DNA of 64,000 bases, from NCBI RefSeq assembly GCF_000092045.1, contig NC_007761.1, forward strand, positions 1,181,001 to 1,245,000, read 5' to 3'. Shown here in pieces: positions 26,450 through 36,193 of this stretch; the first letter of the stretch is position 1, and each line of letters opens with the position of its first letter. The notes under the pieces are model-generated. The model worked only from the letters and a program-made list of their open reading frames with translations, was not told the DNA's origin and did not search any database. The stretch is from Rhizobium etli CFN 42. Its GTDB lineage: Bacteria; Pseudomonadota; Alphaproteobacteria; Rhizobiales; Rhizobiaceae. The position numbers were made by a program, and so were the translations under genes.

Positions 26450-27112
26450 TCAGACCTCGATCGGCTCCTTGCTGCGTTCCGCCTGCATCGCTTTGTAAGC
26501 CGGGCGGGACTGACAGCGTTCGATCCAGGCCTTGATGTTCGGATGCGCGTCGAAAAGATCCGTCTCGCTCTGGGCATAGCGCAGCACCTCGGCGATGTTG
26601 AGATCGGCGACGGTGAAGCGATAGCCGACGATCCACTGCCTGCCGGCAAGGTGACCTTCGAGCGCCGCAAATGGCCGGCGCAGCCCGTAGCAGGCGGCGG
26701 CGATCGTCTGCTTGCCGTCCTCGCTGCTCTCAAGCCCGTTATCATGTCAGCACGATCCGCACCGAATGCGGCTCGACCTGCGAGGCCGCCCAGATCGTCC
26801 ACATCGCCAGCAATCCGTCTTCCTCGACGGTTTGGCCGGAAAGCGGCCCGCCATGCTTGCGCGCGAGGTAGAGATTGATCGCCAGCGACTCGTGCATGAC
26901 GAGGTCGCCGTCGCGAATGCTGGGGATCTGCGCCATCGGGTTGAGGGCGGCGAAATCGGGCGAATGCGTGTTGAGCGGCGCCTGTTCGGCGAGCGGTCGG
27001 CGAGCCGCCTGGCCTGCAGCACGGGCACGGAGCGGAATTCGAGCCCGAGCTCCTCCGCCATCCAGTAGACGCGCGAAGCGCGCGATCGGTAGACCCCATA
27101 GATTGTCAGCAT
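26450..27112 (-). pseudogene. Glutathione S-transferase gene with two frameshifts
   Basis: The start [20 protein letters not shown] begins a normal GST. At about 26996 the frame shifts by one base (an expected CCC run is CC) into [15 protein letters not shown] and [20 protein letters not shown]. At about 26742 it stops, and the C-terminal domain (GYRFTVADLNIAEVLRYAQS, then ERCQSRPAYKAMQAERS) continues in another frame to a stop at 26450. Restored, it would be about 220 residues. Two separate lesions favour real decay slightly over sequencing error. Confidence 0.78.
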
Positions 27113-27356
27113 GACGATATCCCTCGCTGTGTCGCAGAAACCGTAAACGCCGGATCACCCCCGGAAAAGTCCTCGCCGCTGATGGGACGATGAAAGCTTT
27201 TGATGCGGCCGGGGGCCTTCCGACCGGATCGAGCACAATTGCCCGGACAGGGGGAACAATGAGAGAGCCGGCGGGTTGGACCCTGAGATTGGCGCCGCCG
27301 AGGCGCCGACAAGCGATGAGCCGCGTTCGCAGCGCAGGCCAGCAAAGGAGGAACTC

Positions 27357-27596
27357 ATGACGGGCAGGAAGACGCATGAACAACAGCTTCGTGTCATCGA
27401 GAAACGCGAGACAACCGCAAATGCCGGCGAGGATTTTGACGCCAGGGCAGATCTGCAACGCAATGAGCAGGCGAAGGAAGCCTATCGCAAAGGCAATGAT
27501 CTGAAGGCCGACCCGGACCCCCGCAATGATGATCGGGCCATGGTGCGCGGCCGCAATCAGGAGAGCGAGCATAAAAAGGGAAGCGGTCGCCCCTGA
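27357..27596 (+). CDS. Small hydrophilic protein, unknown
   Basis: A 79-residue, highly charged protein ([20 protein letters not shown] at the start, then [20 protein letters not shown]) with no hydrophobic segment, probably partly disordered. ATG 27357 follows AAAGGAGGAACTC, a very strong ribosome-binding site, which supports expression. An in-frame start at 27276 is less likely. I do not recognise a family with a known role. It precedes the PEBP gene by 87 bases that contain the repeated AAGGAG modules. Confidence 0.65.
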   Translation: MTGRKTHEQQLRVIEKRETTANAGEDFDARADLQRNEQAKEAYRKGNDLKADPDPRNDDRAMVRGRNQESEHKKGSGRP

Positions 27597-27597
27597 C

Positions 27598-27683
27598 GAA
27601 GAAGGAGCCCCGAACATAACGGAACTCTCGATCAGAAAGGAGCCCGGATCAGAAAAGGAGCCCCGATCAGAAAGGAAAATGTC
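27598..27683 (+). repeat. Tandem GATCAGAAAGGAGCCC repeats before PEBP gene
   Basis: Copies at 27630-27646, 27647-27664 and 27665-27683 (the last diverging to GGAAAATGTC), plus a partial copy at 27598-27612. Each carries an AAGGAG Shine-Dalgarno core, and the last one serves the ATG at 27684. The earlier copies are followed by no start codon. Confidence 0.75.
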
Positions 27684-28148
27684 ATGACTTTGACATTGAT
27701 CAGCAAGGCTTTTGCCCAGGATCAGCCGATCCCGAAGAAATATGCGCGCGCCGGCGAGAACCTCTTTCCGCCGCTTACCTGGAGCGGCGCCCCCGAGGAG
27801 ACCAGGAGCTTTGCTCTGATGGTTGAGGATCCGGATGCTCCGCATGGCACGTTCCGCCATTGCGGCATTGCCAATATCCCGGCGCAGTGGTGCGCACTTG
27901 CCGAAAGCGTCGATACGGCGCCGGAGCAGGCGCCGCGCTTCTACAAGAACGATTTCGGCAATGCCCGTTACGATGGCCCGCAGCCGCCGGCAGGCGATCG
28001 CCCACATCACTACATCTTCCGCCTCGCGGCCCTCGACGTGCCGAAGCTTTCTGTCCCGGATGCCGCCGGTATCAGCGCGATGTGGGCGGAGGCAAAGAAA
28101 CACGCATTGGCGGAAGCGACCGTCACCGGCACCTATCAGACGCACTGA
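27684..28148 (+). CDS. YbhB/YbcL-type PEBP protein
   Basis: A 154-residue member of the phosphatidylethanolamine-binding protein family (Raf kinase inhibitor-like). Family motifs are visible: [40 protein letters not shown] and [20 protein letters not shown], which form the small anion-binding pocket. The bacterial function is unknown. The gene has a ribosome-binding site supplied by the last of a set of tandem repeats and is convergent with the beta-helix protein gene. Confidence 0.92.
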   Translation: MTLTLISKAFAQDQPIPKKYARAGENLFPPLTWSGAPEETRSFALMVEDPDAPHGTFRHCGIANIPAQWCALAESVDTAPEQAPRFYKNDFGNARYDGPQPPAGDRPHHYIFRLAALDVPKLSVPDAAGISAMWAEAKKHALAEATVTGTYQTH

Positions 28149-28167
28149 GCAAAGGCGGAGCCGCGTG

Positions 28168-29535
28168 TCAGGACACGCGGTTTCGCTCGACGGTCAGCTG
28201 CGTATAGGGCGCGCGGCCGCCCGCCATTTCGGCGGAGACTTGTCGGTCCCACTCAAAGCCGAGGACCGCCCCTTCGCCAACCTCCTGGAAGATATTGTCG
28301 GTGATGACGGCTGCGCCTGCCCCCTCGGCGACCGAGACTGCGCATCCCACCGGCGCCTTGCGCACCACATTGCCGCTGACGACGACATTTCTGAGATAAG
28401 GCCCCCATCCGATCTGCAGGCCCCAGCGTGGCGCGCCCTCGATCACATTGCCGGACACCAGCGTATCGGCTTCCGCCGCAATGCCGATGCCGAAGCCGAC
28501 CTCGTGCTTGTAGGGGCCATTCAGCGTCAAATTGCGCACGACATTGCCGGTGACGCTTGCGAGCCTGCCGCCCTCGTCGAAATTGGCGATCGAGATGCCG
28601 TTCGCCGCTCCGTCGATCATGTTGGCGGAAACGACCGCCCCTTCGAAGGAGAATTCGACGTAGATCGCCGTCTCGCCGGAGCGCCGGCATTGGTTGCTGC
28701 TGATCTGGACGTCCGAGGCCGAATTGGCGCGGATTGCCGTAAACGCGCAGTCGGAAATATGGTTGTTCACCACCATCACCCCGTCGGCCCGGAAGACATT
28801 GATGCCGTTGCCGTTCTGGCCGGTGCCGCCGTCATTGGCGCGGATGTTGGAAATCCGGTTGCCGGAAACCACCGTGCCGTCCTCCGCCTTCTTCCAGCGG
28901 TGCACGAGAATGCCGCCATTGCCGCAATCGGCGATCGTATTGCCGGTGACCGAAAGATTGGCGGAATCGACCGCGTAGAGCCCGGATTGGGCAGCGCCCG
29001 AAATGCGGCTGCGTTCGATCCGCCCGCCGCAGCGCTCCAGCTGCAGGCCGTGTTTGCGGCTGCCGCCGATCTCGCAATTGTCGATCAGCACCTCGTCGAC
29101 GCCGGTAAATTGCAGGAGCCCGCCGGCATAATCGTCGAGCCAGCGGTTGCCGCCGTCGATGACGAGATTGGAAAGCTCGATGCGCCGCACATTCTCGGCC
29201 GCAAACAGACGGCCGTCGCCGGTATAGACGATCCGCGACGCGCCGGGCACGCCCGTAATGCGGGTATTGTCGGGCAAGGTGAGATTGGAGATCCGGTAGG
29301 TGCCGGGCGGCAGGAAGACGGGCACGTTCTCGGCCGCCGCCTGCTTTATCATCTGCTCCAGGTTGCGGGTCTTGCGGTCGCCGCTTTCGGGAACGGCGCG
29401 ATATTCCACCGCGTCGATCGTGCCGCGCAGATCGGGTTGAGCGGCGGCCGTCAGCGGCGAGGCAAGCGCGCGCGATGTCCCGCCCCCAACCGCCGAGGCG
29501 GCGAGAAGGAGAAGCATGTCGCGGCGTGAAGGCAT
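28168..29535 (-). CDS. Tat-exported parallel beta-helix repeat protein
   Basis: A 455-residue protein. The N-terminus [20 protein letters not shown] is a twin-arginine signal, so it is exported folded. The rest is a series of about 23-residue turns ([50 protein letters not shown]) that form a right-handed parallel beta-helix, as in pectate lyase-like folds. This matches the Rhizobiales family TIGR03808 (Tat-translocated repeat protein). The start at 29535 follows AGGAG; starts at 29553 and 29619 are possible. A polysaccharide-binding or -cleaving role is plausible but no catalytic residues can be named. Confidence 0.85.
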   Translation of the reverse strand: MPSRRDMLLLLAASAVGGGTSRALASPLTAAAQPDLRGTIDAVEYRAVPESGDRKTRNLEQMIKQAAAENVPVFLPPGTYRISNLTLPDNTRITGVPGASRIVYTGDGRLFAAENVRRIELSNLVIDGGNRWLDDYAGGLLQFTGVDEVLIDNCEIGGSRKHGLQLERCGGRIERSRISGAAQSGLYAVDSANLSVTGNTIADCGNGGILVHRWKKAEDGTVVSGNRISNIRANDGGTGQNGNGINVFRADGVMVVNNHISDCAFTAIRANSASDVQISSNQCRRSGETAIYVEFSFEGAVVSANMIDGAANGISIANFDEGGRLASVTGNVVRNLTLNGPYKHEVGFGIGIAAEADTLVSGNVIEGAPRWGLQIGWGPYLRNVVVSGNVVRKAPVGCAVSVAEGAGAAVITDNIFQEVGEGAVLGFEWDRQVSAEMAGGRAPYTQLTVERNRVS

Positions 29536-29754
29536 TCCTGGCGCTCCTGTCATGACGCGCCCGTAGCAGAAAACGTGCCAGCCCGCCTGTCTTCTTTTGG
29601 CACAGGCCCTGCACATCAATCCGAAATTCTTGGTGCGACAGGGGCCGATGGCAGGATCTCGCCGCTTATATTGGTGTGTCGTTCACCCTTTCGTTTAAGC
29701 AACCCGAAGGGAATGCGGACTACTTTGACGTGAAAATACATTGGATGTTGCGGA

Positions 29755-32085
29755 ATGGGCCTTCAGCCGCTGGAGGAGAATGGCGTCATGCACGAAGCGA
29801 GTGCCAGGCAACGGGAATCTGACGATTTCCTGACGGCCGAAACGCGGCGTTTCGTTGCTGCGACCGAGGCAATGATGGCGTCGACCGCCCATCACCTCTC
29901 GGAAGGCGTTGAGAACCTGCGCCTGAAGGCGATTATCCACGAACTTCCGGACTTCCTCTACGTCAAGGATCGTGACAGCCGCTTTGTCTTCGCCAACGCC
30001 GTCACCGCCGCCAGCCTCGGTCTCAGGCGCGCCGAAGAGATCGCCGGCAAGCGTGATTTCGACCTGTTCGATTTCGAAGCGGCGCGCCGCCATTTCGATA
30101 TCGAGCAGCAGATCATGGCAACCGGCCAGGCCCGGATCGACATGGAGGAAACGGTCGTTCTTCCAGGCAGCCCCAGGCCAGTCTGCCGGCTGACCTCGAA
30201 GATTCCGCTGCGCAACGAACGCGGCGAAATCGTCGGGCTGATCGGTGTTTCCCGCGATATCACCGAGCGCAAACTCCAGGAGGATCTGCATCGCGGCCAG
30301 GCGAAACTGCTCGAAATGATCGCCCGCAACGAGCCGCTGCCGATGATCCTCGAGGCGCTGGTGCTGATGATCGAGGCGCAGCTGACCGGCATCGACGGAT
30401 CGGTGCTGCTGCTCGACAGCGAGGGCACCAGGCTCTATCACGGCGCGGCTCCCAATCTTCCCGGCGGCTACAGCCGCCTGATCGACGGCGTCACGATCGG
30501 CCCCAAGGTCGGCTCCTGCGGCACCGCCGCCTGGCGCGGCCAGCCTGTCATCGTCGAGGACGTGATGAGCGACCCGCTCTGGGAGGATTTCCGCGCGTTG
30601 GTTGCCCCTTTCGGCTTTCGCTCCTGCTGGTCGACGCCGATCGCTACCTCTGAGAATAATGTGCTCGGCACCTTCGCCCTCTATTCCAGGGAGGTGCGCC
30701 GTCCGACGGAGCATGAAATGAGGCTGGTGGCGCTCGCCACCCACATCGCCGGCATCGCCATCGAACGCAAGCGCGTCGACGATCGCATCCATTTCATGGC
30801 TCATCATGATGATCTCACCGGCCTGCCGAACCGCGCCTTTCTGAAGGAAAGGCTGGCCGGCATCCTTGACCAGGCCCGGCGCAACAACCGCAAGGTCACC
30901 GTCGCCTATATCGATCTCGACAATTTCAAGGACGTCAATGATGGCCGCGGCCATGCCGCCGGCGACGAGGTGCTGAAAGAGATCGCCACCCGCATGGCCA
31001 ACTGTATCCGCGCCTCCGATATGGTCGTGCGGCTCGGCGGCGACGAATTCCTCGTGGTGCTCGTCCACCAGTCGAGCCACGATGCCGGCATTGCGCGCCG
31101 CCTTCGCGACCTGCAGAAGGCGATCAATCGGCCGATACACGGCGCGAGCGGCGAGATCGCAATTACCTCGAGCATCGGCGTCGCCGCCTTTCCGGTCGAC
31201 GGCGCAACGTCGGAAGAGCTTCTCGCCAATGCCGACCGCGCCATGTACCGCGCCAAGCAGCTCGGCCGCAACACGCTGCAGCATCATGATGGCGACGGCG
31301 CGCCCCTCGGCATGCCACTCGGCGAGCACGAGGAACTGCACCAGGCGATAACAGGCGATCAGCTGTTCCTGGAATATCAGCCGCAGGTCGATGTCGCCAC
31401 CGGCCGCATCACCGGCATCGAGGCGCTGGTGCGCTGGAATCATCCGGCAAAGGGCAGGGTGCCGCCCGTCAACTTCATCCCGCTCGCCGAAGAGACCGGC
31501 CTGATCGTTCCGCTCGGCCTCTGGGTGCTGAACGAAGCCTGCCGCCAGGCGCGCGCCTGGCAGGATATGGGCCTGGCGCCGGTGACGATCGCCGTGAACG
31601 TCTCGGCCAAGCAGTTCGCCGATCCGGATTTTGCCAGTCATGTCGCCGAGGCACTGGAGCGCCACCGCCTGCAATCCCACTGGCTGGAGCTCGAGGTCAC
31701 CGAAAGCGTCGTGATGCAGGACGCCGAGCGGGCACTCGCCATGATGGAATCGCTGCGCGCGATCGGCGTTCGCCTGTCGATCGACGATTTCGGCTCCGGC
31801 TATTCGAGCCTTGCTGCCCTGAAGACTTTCCCCTTCGACCGGTTGAAGATGGACCGCTCGCTGGTTGAGGCCCTGCCCGGCGACAAAACGGCCGTCGCCA
31901 TCGCCTCAGCCGTCATTTCGCTGGCGCAAACGCTGAAACTGTCGGTCCTCGCCGAAGGCGTAGAGACCGACGCCCAGATGGATTTTCTGCGGCAGGCGCG
32001 CTGCGAAGAGGCGCAGGGTTATCGCTTCTCGAGGCCCGTTTCGCCCGAGGCGGCTACCCTGTTGCTGCAGGCGCAATCGATCTGA
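29755..32085 (+). CDS. PAS-GAF-GGDEF-EAL signalling protein
   Basis: A 776-residue soluble protein for cyclic-di-GMP turnover. A PAS domain (about 55-170; LPDFLYVKDRDSRFVFANAV) is followed by a GAF domain (about 180-330; PKVGSCGTAAWRGQPVIVED). The GGDEF domain has an intact GGDEF motif (428-432) and an inhibitory RxxD site (RASD, 419-422). The EAL domain has EAL (556-558) and the metal/catalytic residues in NVSAKQF, ELEVTES, DDFGSGYSS, LKMDRSLV, AEGVET and QGY. Both activities therefore look possible. No membrane helix is present. It is convergent with the LuxR gene. GTG and later ATG starts (29788) are possible; 29755 is used for the full PAS linker. Confidence 0.92.
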   Translation: MGLQPLEENGVMHEASARQRESDDFLTAETRRFVAATEAMMASTAHHLSEGVENLRLKAIIHELPDFLYVKDRDSRFVFANAVTAASLGLRRAEEIAGKRDFDLFDFEAARRHFDIEQQIMATGQARIDMEETVVLPGSPRPVCRLTSKIPLRNERGEIVGLIGVSRDITERKLQEDLHRGQAKLLEMIARNEPLPMILEALVLMIEAQLTGIDGSVLLLDSEGTRLYHGAAPNLPGGYSRLIDGVTIGPKVGSCGTAAWRGQPVIVEDVMSDPLWEDFRALVAPFGFRSCWSTPIATSENNVLGTFALYSREVRRPTEHEMRLVALATHIAGIAIERKRVDDRIHFMAHHDDLTGLPNRAFLKERLAGILDQARRNNRKVTVAYIDLDNFKDVNDGRGHAAGDEVLKEIATRMANCIRASDMVVRLGGDEFLVVLVHQSSHDAGIARRLRDLQKAINRPIHGASGEIAITSSIGVAAFPVDGATSEELLANADRAMYRAKQLGRNTLQHHDGDGAPLGMPLGEHEELHQAITGDQLFLEYQPQVDVATGRITGIEALVRWNHPAKGRVPPVNFIPLAEETGLIVPLGLWVLNEACRQARAWQDMGLAPVTIAVNVSAKQFADPDFASHVAEALERHRLQSHWLELEVTESVVMQDAERALAMMESLRAIGVRLSIDDFGSGYSSLAALKTFPFDRLKMDRSLVEALPGDKTAVAIASAVISLAQTLKLSVLAEGVETDAQMDFLRQARCEEAQGYRFSRPVSPEAATLLLQAQSI

Positions 32086-32097
32086 CGAGGAAACGCT

Positions 32098-32820
32098 CTA
32101 AACCCGAATGATATTGAGACGCAGAGCGCTGACGACCGCCTGTGTTCTCGTCGTGCATCCCAGCTTCCTGATCACGCTGCCGATCTGATTGTTGACCGCG
32201 CTTTCCGACAGATCGAGAAGCTTCGCAATTTCGCTGCTCTTCCTGCCGCCAGCCGTCAGCCTCAAGCAGTCGAGCTCGCTTTGCGTAAAGGCAACCGGCT
32301 TGTGTTTCTCGTTCAATGTCAGCTGTGACAGCCGATCATAGATGAGCGTCGCGATAAACAGGAGCTTCGCCATTTCGACCATGCTGAAATTCCGCGACCC
32401 CGAAATCGACATCGCACCGCGTCCGCCCGCGGCATCGTGAACGGGAAAATAGGCTCCCTTTTCCATGCCGTACCGCCTGAACAAATCGATGACGGTGGAC
32501 TTCTTGCCTTCTCCGCGATCGGTATTGATCGCCTCGACATCGTAGTTGAAGGGGCTGGTCGATCTCAGCATCCGCCGGATGACCGGACTGTCGACCATCA
32601 GGTTATGGGCGTCATAGTAATCGACCATCTCCGCCGGCCAGTTGGTGATGATCTTTGTCGCGCCAATCTCGACGAAATCGACTGTCGGCAGCGTCATGAT
32701 CAGGAAAGCGGTCATTCCCAGACCCTGAGTGAGGCCCTTCATATATTTGAAGACTTCATAATGCGTGTTGAAGCCCGCGGCGGCTTCCTCAATTCGATTG
32801 AACTGGGCCTCGAGCTCCAT
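32098..32820 (-). CDS. LuxR-type regulator, orphan, altered signal pocket
   Basis: A 240-residue protein with an autoinducer-binding-like domain (1-170) and a C-terminal LuxR helix-turn-helix (FTQSELDCLRLTAGGRKSSE, then IAKLLDLSESAVNNQIGSVI). In the pocket the conserved Tyr (69), Asp (77) and Pro (79) remain, but the first conserved Trp is Met65, the second is Tyr93, and a serine is inserted between Asp and Pro. No luxI-type synthase gene is near. It may sense a non-AHL ligand or none. Divergent from the chemoreceptor gene, convergent with the GGDEF-EAL gene. Confidence 0.88.
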   Translation of the reverse strand: MELEAQFNRIEEAAAGFNTHYEVFKYMKGLTQGLGMTAFLIMTLPTVDFVEIGATKIITNWPAEMVDYYDAHNLMVDSPVIRRMLRSTSPFNYDVEAINTDRGEGKKSTVIDLFRRYGMEKGAYFPVHDAAGGRGAMSISGSRNFSMVEMAKLLFIATLIYDRLSQLTLNEKHKPVAFTQSELDCLRLTAGGRKSSEIAKLLDLSESAVNNQIGSVIRKLGCTTRTQAVVSALRLNIIRV

Positions 32821-33277
32821 GTCTTTCTCCGATCACCAGATTCTTGCGGCTGATTGGTCGCTGATGTGCCGACCGAATCCGCCCATGCGATCGCCGATTT
32901 TTGCGCGCTCGAATTGCGGTGCAACACGGCGCTGCAGAGGAAGTCGGAGGGCCCGCTACCGGGAACACCAAGAATTAGAACGATCGATGCTTAACAGACA
33001 GTAAATGCGCCGTCCGGTTTTCGGGGCCGGTTAGGCGAGAAATAGGCGCCGGGAGATCTCACGTTGCCACTGGAACTCTGCTAGTGCTGCGGCCCAAGTG
33101 ACTGTTTTAATACGAGTTTTTTGTTGTCACCCAGACGCGGTCGGCGCATCGGATGGATGTGTGCGGTTAATGGATACTTAAAGAATTTGATGGATTTTAT
33201 TTTCGGGGTGCTTGTCCGGCGAAGCCCATCATGGGTCGCGGCAATCGAGCGCGTGGATTTTGAGTTAGGGGAACAGA
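32821..33277. other. Intergenic region between luxR-type and chemoreceptor genes
   Basis: A 457-base divergent region without a supported gene. It must carry promoters for both neighbours. AT-rich segments near 33100-33130 and 33160-33210 are the likely promoter area for the chemoreceptor. I see no clear LuxR-box palindrome and no repeat element. Confidence 0.45.
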
Positions 33278-35068
33278 ATGAAAAATTTAGCATTGGGCTT
33301 CGGATCTGACGCCAAGGCCATACTGGCCGCAATGAGCAGGTCACAGGCGATCATCGAATTCGACCTTACCGGCAAGATCCTGACGGCCAATGCCAATTTC
33401 TGTGCCGCGCTCGGCTACCAGCTGTCTGAGATTGTCGGACAGCACCACCGGATGTTCGTCGAGCCGGCAGAAGCCTCGTCGGCCGAGTATCGCGAGTTCT
33501 GGGCGAGGCTCGGCCGAGGCGAGTTCGATCAGCGCCAGTACAAGCGCATCGGCAAGGGTGGCAAGGAAATCTGGATCGAAGCCTCTTATAACCCCGTCTT
33601 CAGTGGCGGAAGACCATACAAAGTGGTGAAGTTCGCCACCGATATCACCAAGCAGAAGTTGCAAAGCGCTGAAGATGCCGGCAAGTTGAGCGCACTGTCG
33701 CGCGCCCAGGCCATTATCGAGTTCACGCCCAAAGGCGAGATCCTGACGGCGAACGAAAATTTCCTGTCGGCACTCGGCTATCAGCTTGCGGAAATCCAGG
33801 GCCGTCATCATTCCATGTTCTGCGACAGCGCTTACGCAAACAGCGGCGATTATCGGCGTTTCTGGGAGCGTTTGTCAGGCGGGGAGTTCGTGGCTGATGA
33901 ATTCCTGCGCATCGGCAAGGGTGGAAAAAAGGTCTATATCCAAGCCTCTTACAATCCGATCTTCGATATGAACGGCAAGGTGTTCAAGGTCGTCAAATTC
34001 GCAACCGACGTTACTGCCCGCGTCAACAATGTCGATCAGCTGGCGTCGTCCTTGACGGCGTTGTCCGGCGGCGATTTGACCCAGGAGGTCGCAACGCCGT
34101 TCATTCCGACACTGGAACGGCTCCGCACCGACTTCAACGCCGCGGTCACCAAGCTTCGCACCGCGATGCAGGTCGTGGCTCAAAACGCGACGGGCATCGC
34201 TGCCAGCGCCCAGCAAGTTCGCGCCGCCTCGGACGATTTGTCGAAGCGCACGGAACAACAGGCGGCCTCCGTCGAGGAAACCGCCGCCGCCTTGGAAGAG
34301 ATCACCACAACGGTCTCCGATTCCAGCAACCGCGCTCAGGAGGCCGGCCAACTGGTGCGAAGGACCCGTGAGAACGCAGAGCGGTCCGGGGCGGTGGTCC
34401 GCAGCGCCGTCGATGCGATGGGCAAGATCGAGTCATCGTCCGCGGAGATCGGCAACATCATCGGCGTCATCGACGAAATCGCCTTCCAGACCAATCTCCT
34501 GGCGCTGAACGCGGGCGTCGAGGCGGCGCGCGCGGGCGATGCCGGCAAGGGCTTCGCAGTCGTCGCGCAGGAAGTTCGCGAGCTTGCTCAGCGCTCCGCC
34601 AAAGCGGCAAAGGAGATCAAGGAGCTGATCGGGGCCTCCAACGAGCATGTGAAGAGCGGAGTGACATTAGTCGGCGAAACCGGCAAGGCTCTCGAAGAGA
34701 TCGTCGCCCAGGTGCAGCAGGTCAACAGCAATGTTCTTGCGATTGTTGAAAGTTCGAAGGAGCAGGCGACGGGGTTGAAGGAGATCAACACCGCCGTCAA
34801 CACCATGGACCAGGGCACGCAGCAGAATGCCGCTATGGTCGAGGAATCGACGGCTGCCGCACATAGTCTCGCCAGGGAAGCGGACGCGCTTTTCCAACTG
34901 CTGGGACAGTTCAATATCGGCAGCGCGGGCGCGCGGCAATCGCGTCCCGCTATGGCAACTGCCGCTTCCAGGTCTGTCGCATCGGCGCCGCGGGCAATGG
35001 CTGCAAAGGTCGGCGCAGCCTTCCATGGCAACGCGGCAGTCGCCAGCGGCGACTGGGAGGAGTTCTGA
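33278..35068 (+). CDS. Cytoplasmic PAS-PAS methyl-accepting chemotaxis protein
   Basis: A 596-residue chemoreceptor with no transmembrane segment. Two PAS domains are arranged in tandem (about 15-130 and 140-255); each has the same pattern, [20 protein letters not shown] and [20 protein letters not shown], so they arose by duplication. A short linker ([17 protein letters not shown]) resembles HAMP. The signalling hairpin contains [20 protein letters not shown] and [20 protein letters not shown]. The C-terminus is DWEEF, the type of pentapeptide that docks CheR. PAS domains of this kind often bind haem or flavin and sense oxygen or redox state. Preceded by GGGGAAC before the ATG. Confidence 0.93.
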   Translation: MKNLALGFGSDAKAILAAMSRSQAIIEFDLTGKILTANANFCAALGYQLSEIVGQHHRMFVEPAEASSAEYREFWARLGRGEFDQRQYKRIGKGGKEIWIEASYNPVFSGGRPYKVVKFATDITKQKLQSAEDAGKLSALSRAQAIIEFTPKGEILTANENFLSALGYQLAEIQGRHHSMFCDSAYANSGDYRRFWERLSGGEFVADEFLRIGKGGKKVYIQASYNPIFDMNGKVFKVVKFATDVTARVNNVDQLASSLTALSGGDLTQEVATPFIPTLERLRTDFNAAVTKLRTAMQVVAQNATGIAASAQQVRAASDDLSKRTEQQAASVEETAAALEEITTTVSDSSNRAQEAGQLVRRTRENAERSGAVVRSAVDAMGKIESSSAEIGNIIGVIDEIAFQTNLLALNAGVEAARAGDAGKGFAVVAQEVRELAQRSAKAAKEIKELIGASNEHVKSGVTLVGETGKALEEIVAQVQQVNSNVLAIVESSKEQATGLKEINTAVNTMDQGTQQNAAMVEESTAAAHSLAREADALFQLLGQFNIGSAGARQSRPAMATAASRSVASAPRAMAAKVGAAFHGNAAVASGDWEEF

Positions 35069-35134
35069 GGCGGATGGCGCTCCGCCTCATTCCAGGAGCC
35101 GTCCGATCGTCTCGATCTCATTCGTGCAAATGCC

Positions 35135-35154
35135 TGCCGCATAGTTTTGCGGCA
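35135..35154. terminator. Hairpin downstream of chemoreceptor gene
   Basis: TGCCGCA and TGCGGCA form a 7-bp stem with a six-base loop, 66 bases past the stop codon. No T tract follows, so termination is only a possibility. Confidence 0.4.
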
Positions 35155-35340
35155 GCCGCGCCAGCTGCATGCCGGCCGCCGCGAGTGCGGTTGCCCCAAG
35201 GCCATAGCAAAGCCTCCTGTTCGTCTTGCTCCCCCTGATTGCATCGAAGGACACAACAGCCAGAAAGCGATTTTGGTTGTTCTTGGACTGTTTTCCGGCT
35301 TTTCTATCCGCGGTTATCCGCGGAGAGGACTGGCATCACA

Positions 35341-36144
35341 ATGGAACAACAGGACGACGAACTCATCCATTTCGAAGCGCATGGGGCCGCGCCGTTGCCA
35401 CCGGCTGCTGTCGAAGGCCATGTCGGGCGCGAGGGCGCCCGCATCTGGTATGCGAGCCACGGGACAGGTCCAGCCGTCATTCTGCTGCATGGCGGCCTCG
35501 GCCATAGCGGCAACTGGGGCTACCAGGTCCCGGGGCTGCTTGCCAACGGCCGCCGCGTCGTGCTGATCGACAGCCGCGGCCATGGCCGAAGCACTCGCGA
35601 TGACCGTCCCTACAGCTATGAGCTGATGGCTGCCGACGTGCTGGCGGTGATGGACGAACTGCGGCTGGAAACGGCGGCGTTCGTCGGCTGGAGCGACGGC
35701 GCCTGCATCGCGCTGATCCTCGCCATGACCGCGCCGTCGCGTGTCGAGGGCGTCTTCTTCTTCGCCTGCAACATGGATCCGAGCGGCACGCTGGAATTCG
35801 TTCCGACCCCGGTCATCGACCGATGCTTCGCTCGCCACGCCAAGGATTATGCGGCCGTGTCCGCGACGCCGGACGATTTCAACTCCTTCGTCGACGCGGT
35901 GAGCCTGATGATGCGCACCGAGCCGAACTACCAGGCTTCCGATCTCGCCAGGATCGAGGTGCCGGTTGCCATCGTTCTCGGCGAGCACGACGAATTCATC
36001 AGGCGCGAGCATGCCGAATATCTTGCCCGCAGCATTCCGGGCGCTGAGATGATCTATCTCAAAGGTGTGAGCCATTTCGCGCCGCTGCAGCGGCCGGCCG
36101 AGTTCAATGCGGCGGCGCTGTCCTTCCTTGGCGCGCTCCCTTGA
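35341..36144 (+). CDS. Alpha/beta hydrolase
   Basis: A 267-residue alpha/beta-hydrolase. The oxyanion motif HGGLGHSGNW (about 51-60), the nucleophile elbow GWSDGA (Ser in GxSxG), the acid in VLGEHDEFI and the catalytic His in KGVSHFAPLQRP are all present. The Asp after the nucleophile (S-D-G) is common in the haloperoxidase/esterase-like branch. ATG 35341 is chosen because the upstream extension to 35239 is not family-like. Substrate unknown. It is followed by the ligase-associated exonuclease gene 49 bases on and could be part of that unit. Confidence 0.85.
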   Translation: MEQQDDELIHFEAHGAAPLPPAAVEGHVGREGARIWYASHGTGPAVILLHGGLGHSGNWGYQVPGLLANGRRVVLIDSRGHGRSTRDDRPYSYELMAADVLAVMDELRLETAAFVGWSDGACIALILAMTAPSRVEGVFFFACNMDPSGTLEFVPTPVIDRCFARHAKDYAAVSATPDDFNSFVDAVSLMMRTEPNYQASDLARIEVPVAIVLGEHDEFIRREHAEYLARSIPGAEMIYLKGVSHFAPLQRPAEFNAAALSFLGALP

Positions 36145-36193
36145 TGAATCGCGCCCTCTGGCCTCGCGCCCGTTTCCCGCTATCTCTTGGTCC

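Noticed and set aside
26742..28145. 467-codon minus-strand frame
   Set aside because: It runs antisense over the PEBP gene and only its last part is coding (the middle of the frameshifted GST gene).
29695..31680. 661-codon minus-strand frame
   Set aside because: Antisense to the GGDEF-EAL gene whose motifs are all intact; no domain in the antisense product.
33060..33090. GTTGCCACTGGAAC, a possible EcfG-type -35 (GGAAC)
   Set aside because: No CGTT-like -10 at 16-17 bases, so it does not support a general-stress promoter.
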